A DNA stretch of 52,529 nucleotides from Flavobacterium psychrophilum (lineage in GTDB: Bacteria > Bacteroidota > Bacteroidia > Flavobacteriales > Flavobacteriaceae): assembly GCA_022730285.1 (NCBI GenBank), contig DZCQ01000015.1:1-52529 (forward strand), given 5' to 3'. Positions 1-7,747 of this stretch are shown here, piece by piece (the stretch's first letter is position 1; every line of letters begins with the position of its first letter). The notes beneath the pieces are model-generated. The model worked only from the letters and a program-made list of their open reading frames with translations. It ran no database searches and was not told the origin of the DNA. The translations under genes and the position numbers were made by a program.

Positions 1-442
1 GTGTAGTTCCTGCTACAGTAGTAACTACTCCTGCTGGGGTAATTTTTCGTATTTTCTGATTGGATCCATCCGCTACATACACATTCCCTGAAGCATCTAC
101 TGTTAAACCGTAAGGACTAGCAAACTGTGCTGCGGTACCTGTGCCGTCTGCATATCCTTCGATACTTCCTGCCAAAGTAGTAACCACACCCGCTGGAGAA
201 ATTTTTCGTATTTTCACATTGGATGCATCCGCTACATACACATTCCCCGAAGCATCTACAGCCACGCCCCAAGGATAAAAAAACTGTGCTGCGGTGCCTG
301 TGCCGTCTGCATACCCTTCTGAGCTTCCTGCAAAGGTACTTACAGTTATGCCCGTTTCATAGGTTTGTGCAAAAGAAAAGGAACTCGCCAAAAATACTGC
401 AAACAAAAGTGCTTGCTTTTTTAAAAATGTAAGATTTTTCAT
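1..442 (-). CDS. Secreted NHL-repeat beta-propeller protein, N-terminal part (cut by window edge)
   Basis: The minus-strand frame opens at ATG 442-440 and stays open to base 1, so the C-terminus lies outside the window. Residues 1-26 form a signal peptide ([10 protein letters not shown]..., ending SSFSFAQ). The rest consists of NHL-type modules containing [22 protein letters not shown] and [13 protein letters not shown], repeating every 53 residues; the DNA repeats with a 159-bp period (compare 72 with 231). NHL modules usually build a beta-propeller, here presumably on the cell surface or secreted, but ligand or activity cannot be read from the sequence. The gene starts 11 bp after the stop of the upstream T9SS gene, so the two are probably co-transcribed. 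A C-terminal T9SS sorting domain would be expected in the missing part. Confidence 0.85.
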   Translation of the reverse strand, partial: MKNLTFLKKQALLFAVFLASSFSFAQTYETGITVSTFAGSSEGYADGTGTAAQFFYPWGVAVDASGNVYVADASNVKIRKISPAGVVTTLAGSIEGYADGTGTAAQFASPYGLTVDASGNVYVADGSNQKIRKITPAGVVTTVAGTT

Positions 443-453
443 ATATGTAAAAT

Positions 454-945
454 TTATTTGGTTACTAATTGTTTAGTAGCTTTACCATTGTTGGTAATTA
501 CTTCTACAAAATAGCTTCCTTTAGCTAATTCTGAAGTAGAAATTACATGGTTTGTAGCTGTTTTTACTAATTGCCCCAATTGGTTATAAAAGTTTACTTT
601 TTCTAGTTGCATATTATTTTCTAATGAAATATTTACTATTCCGTTGGAAGGATTTGGATACATAGAAAAATTAGTTGTAACAAAACTATCGTTAGCTAAA
701 ACGCCATTAATTGGATTAAAATTAGTCCAAACTGCAGCTGCTTCATAAGTCGCTTCGCTACCAATATATGTTACAGCTGCAGGTATATTTGCATCTCCAG
801 AAAAATTGGAATTCAATCCAACCTCAACTTTAAAGTTGGTGGCATCTGTAATATTGTAATTGATACCATTATCGGTAAAAGTTTGTGCGTTAGTAAGTGT
901 TATGCTTAAGAAAGCAAAGAATAAAAAGTAAATTTTTTGTTTCAT
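454..945 (-). CDS. Short T9SS-exported protein, collapsed BspA-like LRR family member
   Basis: The protein has 163 residues if started at ATG 945, where a signal peptide begins ([10 protein letters not shown]..., ending LTNAQ); an in-frame ATG at 975 would add 10 residues ahead of the signal peptide and is unlikely. Residues about 22-60 ([23 protein letters not shown]) resemble the N-terminal cap of secreted LRR_5/BspA-like Flavobacteria proteins, and residues 66-84 ([19 protein letters not shown]) resemble the segment that normally follows their repeat array. Between them only a few residues (IGSEA) remain. Residues from 94 on are a type A T9SS sorting domain (YPNPSNG at 96-102). The protein should be exported by the Por/T9SS system, but little of the ligand-binding module survives. 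It may be a shrunken allele rather than a dedicated short protein. Confidence 0.75.
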   Translation of the reverse strand: MKQKIYFLFFAFLSITLTNAQTFTDNGINYNITDATNFKVEVGLNSNFSGDANIPAAVTYIGSEATYEAAAVWTNFNPINGVLANDSFVTTNFSMYPNPSNGIVNISLENNMQLEKVNFYNQLGQLVKTATNHVISTSELAKGSYFVEVITNNGKATKQLVTK

Positions 946-1038
946 AACAAGTGAGATTATATGGTTATAAAACAAAAGTAGTTCAATAATAAATAAAGTT
1001 GTTAAACATGTTACGAACTGCAGATTTTTGTATGCGAA

Positions 1039-1689
1039 CTACAACTCTAAATTAATATTTCTTGAAATAGGGATTTCAATATCGTTTATAAAAACAGAAG
1101 TGCTTTTTTTCTTTGTAATTTTTGAAGTGTTTACAATATAAGAACGATGTACTTTTTTGAATAGCGGAGTTTCTAGTTTTTCTAAAATTGTATCTAAGGA
1201 TTGACGGATGCTGTATTTTTTTGAGGTTGTAAAAATATCTACATAATTGCCATCGCTTTTGATATATAAAATTGAAGATAAATCGAGTTTTACCACATCA
1301 AAACCGTCTTTAAAGGACATTGTATTCTTACGGTTTTTAAATTCGATAATTTTTATGGCATTTAATAAATCTATTTTTTTAATAGGCTTTGTTAAATAGG
1401 TTTCTGGGTTGGTGGCTATGGCTTTTTCTATTGTTTTTATATCGTTTTGTGCTGTTAAAAAAATAATTTTTTTTCCACTAAATTGATTTTGAGCCAACAT
1501 AATTCCTTCCGAATTTCCTTCTAAATTAATATCCATCAAAACAATATCCGGCTGAAATTTTGCTAACGCAGTTATAGCGTCAGTTACAGTATTTGCTTGT
1601 ATTACTTCATAGGATACTTCTAACATTTCTTGAAGATAATCGGCTATGAAAATTTCATCTTCTACTATTAATATTTTTAGTAATGCCAT
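1039..1689 (-). CDS. LytTR-family response regulator
   Basis: The 216-residue protein has an N-terminal receiver domain (about 4-118) with acidic residues E10/D11, phospho-acceptor D53 in IVLMDIN and the conserved K of TKPI. A C-terminal LytTR DNA-binding domain (about 125-216) contains IKSDGNYVDIFT and FKKVHRSYIVN. It is the output partner of the kinase whose gene ends 15 bp upstream, so the pair forms one operon. LytTR regulators bind direct repeats in promoters; the targets are not evident here. Function as a two-component regulator is secure by domain content, but the signal is unknown. Confidence 0.9.
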   Translation of the reverse strand: MALLKILIVEDEIFIADYLQEMLEVSYEVIQANTVTDAITALAKFQPDIVLMDINLEGNSEGIMLAQNQFSGKKIIFLTAQNDIKTIEKAIATNPETYLTKPIKKIDLLNAIKIIEFKNRKNTMSFKDGFDVVKLDLSSILYIKSDGNYVDIFTTSKKYSIRQSLDTILEKLETPLFKKVHRSYIVNTSKITKKKSTSVFINDIEIPISRNINLEL

Positions 1690-1704
1690 AATTTTTGAAT
1701 GAAA

Positions 1705-3372
1705 TTATTTAAATTCTTTTTCAAATGTAAATTGAAAATTATTTTTTGTATTCATTTGGTATTCTATTTTTAATTGCCTGCATAATTTATCTACCAATTT
1801 TAAAACAACATCGTTTTCTGTTCCGCAACCATTGTCAGAAAAGCTGAATTTTACTAAATTATTAGCTTTTTTTAATGAAAAATTAATAATTTTTTCGTCT
1901 TGATTATGAAAGGCATGTTTTAATGAATTAATACTTAACTCTGTAAGCAACAATCCAAAATACATAGCAGTATCTACTTTTATTGAAAATGATTCGATAG
2001 TAAAATTCGTTTGAACTTTATTTTCTTTAAATGCCTCAAAGAAATTTATTTGTATGTCTTTTAAATATTTTTGAATATCTATATTTTGTTTGTCATTTCC
2101 ATGATACAAATGTTTGTGCAAAGTTGCAATAGCATCAACCTTAGAAAGAATTTTTTTAATTTGAACATTATTTTCGATAGATGTTTTTTTAAGTTCTTCT
2201 TTTATTAATATTATAATTAATTGTAAATTATTATTTATTCGGTGGTTAGCCTCTGCCATTAAGAAAACATTTTCATTAGAAAGCAGTTCGAGTTTTTTAT
2301 TTTGTGCCTTGGTTTTTCTAAAAAAATATATTATAAAACCAATCAACAATAATGCAATCAACAATAATATAGTTAAAGTTAATGTTTGCGATTGTTTTTT
2401 AAGAATTTCGCTTTCTTTTTGTTTTAGTTCAATTTGATTTTTTTCAAATTCATATTTTTTTTCAGCATCTATTATTTGTTTGTTCCATTTGCGTTTTAAA
2501 TCTTCCTTGTCTGTTTTGTGATATAATTCTAAATAAAACAGTGCTTTTTCAAAATCTTTAACATCAAGATAATATCTGTAATATTGGTTGTAGAACAAAA
2601 CAATAATAGCATTAAATTTTTTTTCGCTAGCTATTTTAAATCCTTTATCTATAAAAATTTTATTTTGAAGCAATCTATTCTGTTTATGATACAACCGAGA
2701 TAAATTTACAATTACATCTACTTGCGATCGATAGTTTTTTTCGTCTTCATAAATTTTTAATGCTTTCTTGTAGTATTGTTGTGCAATTGGATTATTTAAA
2801 TTTTCATACACATAGCCAATTTCATTTAATGATGAGGCTTCAAGTTCTTTGTCTTGTAGTTCTTTAGCTAATTTTAATACTTTGTTAGAGCATTCTAAAG
2901 TTCCTTTGATGTCTTTATCATATTCAATAATAATAGCCGCTTTTCTATTCCAAAAATAGGCTTGAATTTTTTTAGAAACAGAATGTGTTTGTATTATTTT
3001 TTCGGATATAAGTATGTGTTTTTTAGCTTCTTTATAATCAAATTTAGAGCGATAAAACTCTGCAATTAAAGCGTAGGTTTCGGCTAATTTGTTATAATTA
3101 TTTGCTTTTTTAAATATTTTTTCAGAAAGGTTATAATATTTAAATGCTTCAATATAATTTTGTTTTGCTTTATAGTTTTTTGCTATGTACAAATAATCAT
3201 TTGCTTTAATAGTATCATGACTTAATGCATGAATTTTTACGTTTTTTTTGAAATAATATATAGAACTATCCCATTCATTTTTATTATACAACTTTATACC
3301 TTTTTCAAGAAAACTAGTGTTTTGCCCAAAAGAATAGCTAAAAAAAAATATAAACAATACAACTTTATTCAT
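1705..3372 (-). CDS. TPR-containing membrane sensor histidine kinase (HisKA_2/LytS-like)
   Basis: This 555-residue kinase begins with a signal peptide (1-16), followed by a helical TPR region to about residue 290, a coiled coil, and one transmembrane helix near 331-350. A HisKA_2-type dimerisation helix carries ANHRINNNLQL, with the likely phospho-accepting His at 377. The C-terminal ATPase domain shows an N box (ELSINSLKHA, about 478-487) and a G1 box (SDNGCG, about 511-516). After G1 the usual glycine-rich second box is hard to find, and the ATP lid looks short. The TPR part should face the periplasm if the signal peptide is cleaved. It phosphorylates the LytTR regulator encoded 15 bp downstream. 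The long poly-T/poly-A runs are ordinary for this AT-rich genome. Confidence 0.87.
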   Translation of the reverse strand: MNKVVLFIFFFSYSFGQNTSFLEKGIKLYNKNEWDSSIYYFKKNVKIHALSHDTIKANDYLYIAKNYKAKQNYIEAFKYYNLSEKIFKKANNYNKLAETYALIAEFYRSKFDYKEAKKHILISEKIIQTHSVSKKIQAYFWNRKAAIIIEYDKDIKGTLECSNKVLKLAKELQDKELEASSLNEIGYVYENLNNPIAQQYYKKALKIYEDEKNYRSQVDVIVNLSRLYHKQNRLLQNKIFIDKGFKIASEKKFNAIIVLFYNQYYRYYLDVKDFEKALFYLELYHKTDKEDLKRKWNKQIIDAEKKYEFEKNQIELKQKESEILKKQSQTLTLTILLLIALLLIGFIIYFFRKTKAQNKKLELLSNENVFLMAEANHRINNNLQLIIILIKEELKKTSIENNVQIKKILSKVDAIATLHKHLYHGNDKQNIDIQKYLKDIQINFFEAFKENKVQTNFTIESFSIKVDTAMYFGLLLTELSINSLKHAFHNQDEKIINFSLKKANNLVKFSFSDNGCGTENDVVLKLVDKLCRQLKIEYQMNTKNNFQFTFEKEFK

Positions 3373-3392
3373 TTGTTAAACTAGGTTAAACA

Positions 3393-3423
3393 CAAAAATA
3401 AGTAAAAAAGGTAATTATGCCAA
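3393..3423 (-). promoter_or_regulatory. Bacteroidota-type promoter of the kinase/regulator operon
   Basis: On the minus strand a TTG (3423-3421) is followed after 20 bp by TATTTTTG (3400-3393), matching the primary sigma pattern TTG-N19/21-TAnnTTTG of Bacteroidota. The kinase start at 3372 lies about 20 bp further on. No second strong element was seen for the divergent plus-strand gene in this 207-bp gap. Confidence 0.55.
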
Positions 3424-3579
3424 TAATAAATTAAACTTTTAATGCTTGAAACTACAAATTAGATAAAAAAATGCTTAACCGTATTTTTTTTAATCACAAA
3501 TACTAAATGAATATAAACCGGCAATTTTTAATTTAATTAAGCAGTTTTTTGTAAAATTGCATTTTATAAAACAAAACTT

Positions 3580-4236
3580 TTGAAAAGAGAACTCCTAACC
3601 ACAAGCGATGGTTCTACAACCATTTATTTGCAAGATTTGCAAGAAACATATCATTCTAAACATGGTGCAATTCAGGAAGCAAAACATGTTTTCATTGCAA
3701 ATGGATTACAGCAAATTACTCAAACCAGAATAGAAATATTAGAAATAGGTTTCGGTACCGGGCTTAACGCCTTTATAACCATGTTAGAAGCACAAAAAAA
3801 CAATTTGGAAATCCACTATACTGCAATAGAAGCTTATCCAATCAGTCAAAAAGAAGTTCTAACCATGAATTTTGCCTCAGAGTTAAATGCTTCAGAATTA
3901 GACTTTTTGAATCTTCATACTTGTAATTGGGAACAAAAAAATATAATTTCTAAAAATTTCTCGATAACAAAAAGGAAGTTGCTTTTTCAAGATATTGCAC
4001 ATTCTGATTGTTTTGATTTAATTTACTTCGATGCTTTTGGCTATAGAGTACAACCAGAATTGTGGAGTGCAAAAATTTTTGATGCAATGTATAAATCTTT
4101 GCAAAAAAATGGAATTTTAGTTACCTATGCAGCTCGTAGCATTATAAAAAAAAATATGCTAGAAGCTGGTTTTGTAGTAAAACAAATACCCGGACCTCCA
4201 GGAAAAAGAGAAATGACCATTGCTTTTAAAAACTGA
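3580..4236 (+). CDS. mnmC: MnmC2-like tRNA 5-methylaminomethyl-2-thiouridine methyltransferase
   Basis: The 218-residue protein matches the methyltransferase half (DUF752/MnmC2) of MnmC. It has an S-adenosylmethionine motif EIGFGTGLN at 55-63, an acidic LIYFDAFG motif in the second half, and the characteristic end PGPPGKREMTIA. The family converts 5-aminomethyl(-2-thio)uridine at tRNA position 34 to the methylaminomethyl form. The FAD oxidase half found in the bifunctional enterobacterial protein is absent, as is usual for this phylum. The start is TTG at 3580; the protein aligns from this residue and no ATG lies upstream in frame without a stop. It stands alone between a divergent kinase operon and accA. 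Confidence 0.85.
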   Translation: MKRELLTTSDGSTTIYLQDLQETYHSKHGAIQEAKHVFIANGLQQITQTRIEILEIGFGTGLNAFITMLEAQKNNLEIHYTAIEAYPISQKEVLTMNFASELNASELDFLNLHTCNWEQKNIISKNFSITKRKLLFQDIAHSDCFDLIYFDAFGYRVQPELWSAKIFDAMYKSLQKNGILVTYAARSIIKKNMLEAGFVVKQIPGPPGKREMTIAFKN

Positions 4237-4279
4237 AAAAGAGACTCTTACAAATAAATATGCAATAAATTGCTCCAAT

Positions 4280-4313
4280 TTGTACCACACCTAAATTTTT
4301 AATTTTATCTTTG
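4280..4313 (+). promoter_or_regulatory. Probable accA promoter
   Basis: TATCTTTG at 4306-4313 is a perfect TAnnTTTG -7 element, 32 bp before the accA ATG. The nearest TTG (4280-4282) is 23 bp upstream of it, slightly more than the usual 19-21 bp. Confidence 0.4.
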
Positions 4314-4345
4314 TATGTTTTATTAATCAAAAAAAATAAAATCTT

Positions 4346-5299
4346 ATGGAATACTTAGATTTTGAAATGCCTATAAAGGAGCTAACAGAACAATTAGATA
4401 AATGTGAACTAATAGGGCAAGAATCCAATGTAGATGTTACCAATACTTGCGAACAAATTACCCAAAAGCTAGAAGAAACCAAAAAAAATATTTACGAAAA
4501 TTTAACCGCTTGGCAGCGAGTTCAACTATCCAGACACCCAAGTCGTCCATATACCTTAGAGCATATTACAAACCTTACAAAAGGAACTTTTCTAGAACTT
4601 TTTGGCGATAGAGGCTTTAAAGATGACAAAGCAATGATAGGTGGTTTAGGAAAAATAGACGGACAGTCGTATATGTTTATTGGACAGCAAAAAGGAATAA
4701 ATACTAAAATGCGTCAATTTCGTAACTTTGGAATGGCAAATCCAGAAGGATACAGAAAGGCACTTCGGTTGATGAAAATGGCAGAGAAATTTAATATCCC
4801 TGTTGTAACTCTTATTGATACACCTGGAGCATTTCCGGGAATTGAAGCAGAAGAAAGAGGACAAGGAGAAGCAATTGCTCGCAATATTATAGAAATGGTA
4901 CAACTAAAAGTACCAATAATATGTATAATTATAGGTGAAGGAGCGTCTGGAGGAGCACTTGGAATAGGCGTTGGAGATCGTGTATATATGATGGAAAACT
5001 CTTGGTACTCTGTAATTTCCCCAGAAAATTGTTCGTCTATATTATGGAGAAATTGGGAACATAAAGAAGAAGCTGCCGAATCTTTAAAACTTACTTCCAA
5101 AGATATGTTAGCCCAAAAACTAGTAGATGGAGTAATTCCAGAACCACTTGGAGGAGCTCATTACGACAAAGAAACTGCTTTTAAAACAGTAGAAGAATAC
5201 ATTAAAAAAGGATATCATGAGTTAAAAGACTTATCAACAGCAGATTTAATTGCTCAACGAATGGAAAAATACAATAAAATGGGCGAATACAACGAATAA
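4346..5299 (+). CDS. accA: Acetyl-CoA carboxylase carboxyltransferase subunit alpha
   Basis: This 317-residue protein has the family's usual length and motifs: the N-terminal helical part ([18 protein letters not shown]), [20 protein letters not shown] at about 155-174 and the oxyanion-hole stretch [15 protein letters not shown] at about 197-211. With AccD it transfers the carboxyl group from carboxybiotin to acetyl-CoA to form malonyl-CoA for fatty-acid synthesis in the cytoplasm. It is monocistronic here, with its own candidate promoter and a clear terminator after it. Its partner accD lies about 6 kb downstream, separated by unrelated genes, so balance between the subunits must be achieved in trans. 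Confidence 0.97.
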   Translation: MEYLDFEMPIKELTEQLDKCELIGQESNVDVTNTCEQITQKLEETKKNIYENLTAWQRVQLSRHPSRPYTLEHITNLTKGTFLELFGDRGFKDDKAMIGGLGKIDGQSYMFIGQQKGINTKMRQFRNFGMANPEGYRKALRLMKMAEKFNIPVVTLIDTPGAFPGIEAEERGQGEAIARNIIEMVQLKVPIICIIIGEGASGGALGIGVGDRVYMMENSWYSVISPENCSSILWRNWEHKEEAAESLKLTSKDMLAQKLVDGVIPEPLGGAHYDKETAFKTVEEYIKKGYHELKDLSTADLIAQRMEKYNKMGEYNE

Positions 5300-5300
5300 T

Positions 5301-5316
5301 TAACTGAATTCAGTTA
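5301..5316. repeat. 16-bp perfect palindrome after accA
   Basis: TAACTGAATTCAGTTA reads identically on both strands, directly after the accA stop and two bases before the terminator stem. It could be a weak extra hairpin or chance; there is no loop and no known operator resemblance. Confidence 0.4.
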
Positions 5317-5317
5317 G

Positions 5318-5350
5318 AAATCCAAAACCTAGTTGTTTTGGATTTTTTTT
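5318..5350 (+). terminator. Rho-independent terminator of accA
   Basis: An 11-bp perfect stem (AAATCCAAAAC with GTTTTGGATTT) encloses a 6-nt loop (CTAGTT) and runs into eight T residues at 5343-5350. It lies 18 bp beyond the accA stop. Confidence 0.85.
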
Positions 5351-5402
5351 AACTTATTAACAAAAAATAAGTGTTTGTTAACATATATTTGTAACAACTT
5401 CG

Positions 5403-5434
5403 TTGCTTTTTTTTCTTTTTTTTTTCTACTTTCG
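5403..5434 (+). promoter_or_regulatory. Probable dnaB promoter abutting the start codon
   Basis: TTG at 5403-5405, a 21-bp T-rich spacer and TACTTTCG at 5427-5434 resemble TTG-N21-TAnnTTTG with one mismatch (C for the third T). Only 5 bp separate it from the dnaB ATG at 5440, so the mRNA would be leaderless or nearly so. A perfect -7-like TATATTTG also occurs at 5384-5391 but lacks a TTG at suitable distance. Confidence 0.45.
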
Positions 5435-5439
5435 CAGCT

Positions 5440-6987
5440 ATGGAAGATGTGAAAAATGTAACTGCAAAAAGAGGAAATAAAACCCCAATTATCAATTTAG
5501 AAAGAGGAAAAATTCCACCACAAGCACTGGACTTAGAAGAGGCTGTACTTGGTGCAATGATGATTGACAAAAAAGGAGTTGATGAAGTAATAGACAATTT
5601 GCAACCTGATGCTTTCTACAAAGAAGCACACAAATTTATTTTTGAAGCAATAGTTGCACTTTTCAACGACTCTAAGCCAATAGATTTACTCACGGTTTCG
5701 GATAAATTGCGAAGCATGTCTAAACTAGAACAAGTTGGAGGCGATTTTTATCTGATCCAACTTACACAAAGAATAGCATCTTCTGCACATATAGAATACC
5801 ACTCACGAATTATTCTGCAAAAATTTATTCAAAGAAGCTTAATTAAAATATCTTCAGAAATTATAGAAGAATCCTACGATGAATCGACCGATGTTTTTGA
5901 ATTATTAGACAAAGCAGAATCCAAACTGTATGATGTAACACAAGGAAACATAAAGAAAAGTTCCGAAACTGCTAAAGAATTAGTAGTAAAAGCAAAGAAA
6001 AGAATAGAAGAAATAGCTGGAAAAGAAGGACTAAGTGGTATTGCCACTGGTTTTGAAAAACTAGACAAAATTACCTCCGGATGGCAACCGTCGGATTTAA
6101 TTATTATTGCAGCAAGACCTGGTATGGGAAAAACGGCATTCGTTTTGTCAATGGCACGAAATATTGCAATAGATTTTGGACATGCAGTGGCTCTTTTTTC
6201 TCTAGAAATGTCTTCTGTGCAATTAATAACACGTTTAATATCGTCTGAAACAACTCTTTCTTCCGAAAAGTTACGAACAGGAAAATTAGAAAAACACGAA
6301 TGGGAACAACTAAGCGTTAAGGTAAAAGATTTAGAAAACGCCCCTCTATTTATAGACGACACTCCATCATTATCCATTTTTGACTTGCGTGCAAAATCCC
6401 GTAGGTTAAAATCGCAACACGACATAAAAATTATTATTGTAGATTACCTCCAACTAATGACCACAGGCACTAGTAATGGGAAAGGTTTTGGTAATAGAGA
6501 ACAAGAAATATCTACTATTTCTAGAAACTTAAAAGCATTGGCCAAGGAGCTAGAGGTTCCAGTTATTGCATTATCTCAATTGTCTCGTAATGTAGAATCT
6601 AGACCTGGACACAAAAGACCTTTGCTGTCTGACCTTAGGGAATCTGGTGCGATAGAACAAGATGCAGATATTGTTTCGTTTATATATCGTCCAGAATATT
6701 ACCAATTAGGAGAATGGGATGATGAGGAACACTCTCAAACTCAAGGACAAGCAGAATTTATTATTGCAAAACATCGAAATGGTGGATTGGAAAATGTGCG
6801 TTTAAAATTTATTGGAAATCTTGGTAAATTTGATAATTTAGAAGACTTTTCTGGTGGTTTTGATGATTTACCTTCTAAAATGAATCTTGAAATCAATCCT
6901 TTTTCTACAAAAAAACTTCCTTCTGCTCATGATGCTTTTGGCAGTAGTTTTAATAATGTAGAGGACGATAGCGATGTGCCTTTTTAA
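5440..6987 (+). CDS. dnaB: Replicative DNA helicase DnaB
   Basis: At 515 residues it has the family layout: an N-terminal domain (about 27-130, PPQALDLEEAVLGAMM), a linker that binds primase, and a RecA-like motor from about 195. Walker A is ARPGMGKTA (225-233, K231), Walker B is IIIVDYLQLM, and SQLSRNVESR and the SDLRESGAIEQDAD motif follow. It unwinds the replication fork as a hexamer. No intein interrupts the Walker region. The gene ends in a 4-bp convergent overlap with the methyltransferase gene: the two stop codons share the palindrome TTAA at 6984-6987, leaving no space for a separate terminator. Confidence 0.98.
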   Translation: MEDVKNVTAKRGNKTPIINLERGKIPPQALDLEEAVLGAMMIDKKGVDEVIDNLQPDAFYKEAHKFIFEAIVALFNDSKPIDLLTVSDKLRSMSKLEQVGGDFYLIQLTQRIASSAHIEYHSRIILQKFIQRSLIKISSEIIEESYDESTDVFELLDKAESKLYDVTQGNIKKSSETAKELVVKAKKRIEEIAGKEGLSGIATGFEKLDKITSGWQPSDLIIIAARPGMGKTAFVLSMARNIAIDFGHAVALFSLEMSSVQLITRLISSETTLSSEKLRTGKLEKHEWEQLSVKVKDLENAPLFIDDTPSLSIFDLRAKSRRLKSQHDIKIIIVDYLQLMTTGTSNGKGFGNREQEISTISRNLKALAKELEVPVIALSQLSRNVESRPGHKRPLLSDLRESGAIEQDADIVSFIYRPEYYQLGEWDDEEHSQTQGQAEFIIAKHRNGGLENVRLKFIGNLGKFDNLEDFSGGFDDLPSKMNLEINPFSTKKLPSAHDAFGSSFNNVEDDSDVPF

Positions 6988-7712
6988 TCGTTTCTTCTAA
7001 ATTCACTTAAAATAATAGATGTTGCCATAGCCACATTTAAACTCTCTGTAAGTTGTAGTTCTCCAAAACGTGGAATGCTTATTTTGAAAGGAATGGCATT
7101 TTCTACATCAGAGCTTATTCCGTTGGCTTCATTTCCAACAACAATAATTCCTTTGCTTGGAAGTGATGTTTTGTATATATTTTGTCCGTCCATGAAGGCA
7201 CCAAAAACAGGCATTTTTGTGTCTAGTAAATATTTTTCTAAATCCATATAAGTAATATTAACTCTGGTTATAGAACCCATGCTTGCTTGGACTACCTTTG
7301 GGTTGTATGCATCTACTGTGTCCATACTGCAAATTATGTCCGAAATGCCAAACCAATCACACAATCGTATAATGGTACCTAAATTCCCAGGATCTCTAAT
7401 ACCATCTAATGCTAAAATTAATCCTTTTTCCTCTATTTTTTTAGAAATTGGAATTGTAAACAGAGCCAAACAATTATTTGGAGTACTTAAAGCGCTTATT
7501 TTTTTAAAATCAGATTCTAAAATTATTGTTTTTTTAGTTGCTTGTACTTTTGGGAACAAAGGGATTGTGCTGTACAAATGTTCTAACTGAAAGTTAGATT
7601 CTAATAATTCTTGAATTACCTTTACACCTTCAGCAAGAAACAATTGTTGCTCTTTTCGATATTTTTTTTGCAATAAACTAGTTATAAGTCGTATTTGATT
7701 TTTACTAATCAT
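6984..7712 (-). CDS. SpoU/TrmH-family RNA 2'-O-methyltransferase
   Basis: The 242-residue protein (start ATG 7712, giving MISKNQIRLITSLLQKKYR) has an N-terminal substrate-binding domain (about 1-95) and a C-terminal SPOUT knot. Motif 1 is GIRDPGNLGTIIRLCDWFG, motif 2 IVVGNEANGIS and motif 3 LQLTESLNVAMATSIILSEF. Such enzymes 2'-O-methylate a ribose in rRNA or tRNA; the exact position cannot be assigned. A longer in-frame start at 7766 would put 18 residues ahead of the conserved start and would overlap the divergent tamL start, so it is rejected. The gene is divergent from tamL with only 35 bp between the starts. Confidence 0.9.
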   Translation of the reverse strand: MISKNQIRLITSLLQKKYRKEQQLFLAEGVKVIQELLESNFQLEHLYSTIPLFPKVQATKKTIILESDFKKISALSTPNNCLALFTIPISKKIEEKGLILALDGIRDPGNLGTIIRLCDWFGISDIICSMDTVDAYNPKVVQASMGSITRVNITYMDLEKYLLDTKMPVFGAFMDGQNIYKTSLPSKGIIVVGNEANGISSDVENAIPFKISIPRFGELQLTESLNVAMATSIILSEFRRND

Positions 7713-7729
7713 AAAAAAGTGTATTTTTG
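7695..7729 (+). promoter_or_regulatory. Possible tamL promoter
   Basis: TATTTTTG at 7722-7729 fits the -7 element and a TTG lies 24 bp upstream (7695-7697), inside the first codons of the divergent methyltransferase gene. The spacing is a little long, so this is a weak call. Confidence 0.35.
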
Positions 7730-7747
7730 AAGTAAATTTTAAAAGCT

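Noticed and set aside
1..360. Regular repeats that could suggest a CRISPR array or tandem repeat locus
   Set aside because: The period is 159 bp and divisible by three, the repeats encode NHL modules and there are no unique spacers between short repeats.
223..432. Plus-strand frame opposite the NHL gene
   Set aside because: The minus strand encodes a signal peptide and NHL repeats over the same bases.
5401..5428. T-rich tract before dnaB considered as a terminator tail
   Set aside because: No stem precedes it within reach; it fits the spacer of the dnaB promoter better.
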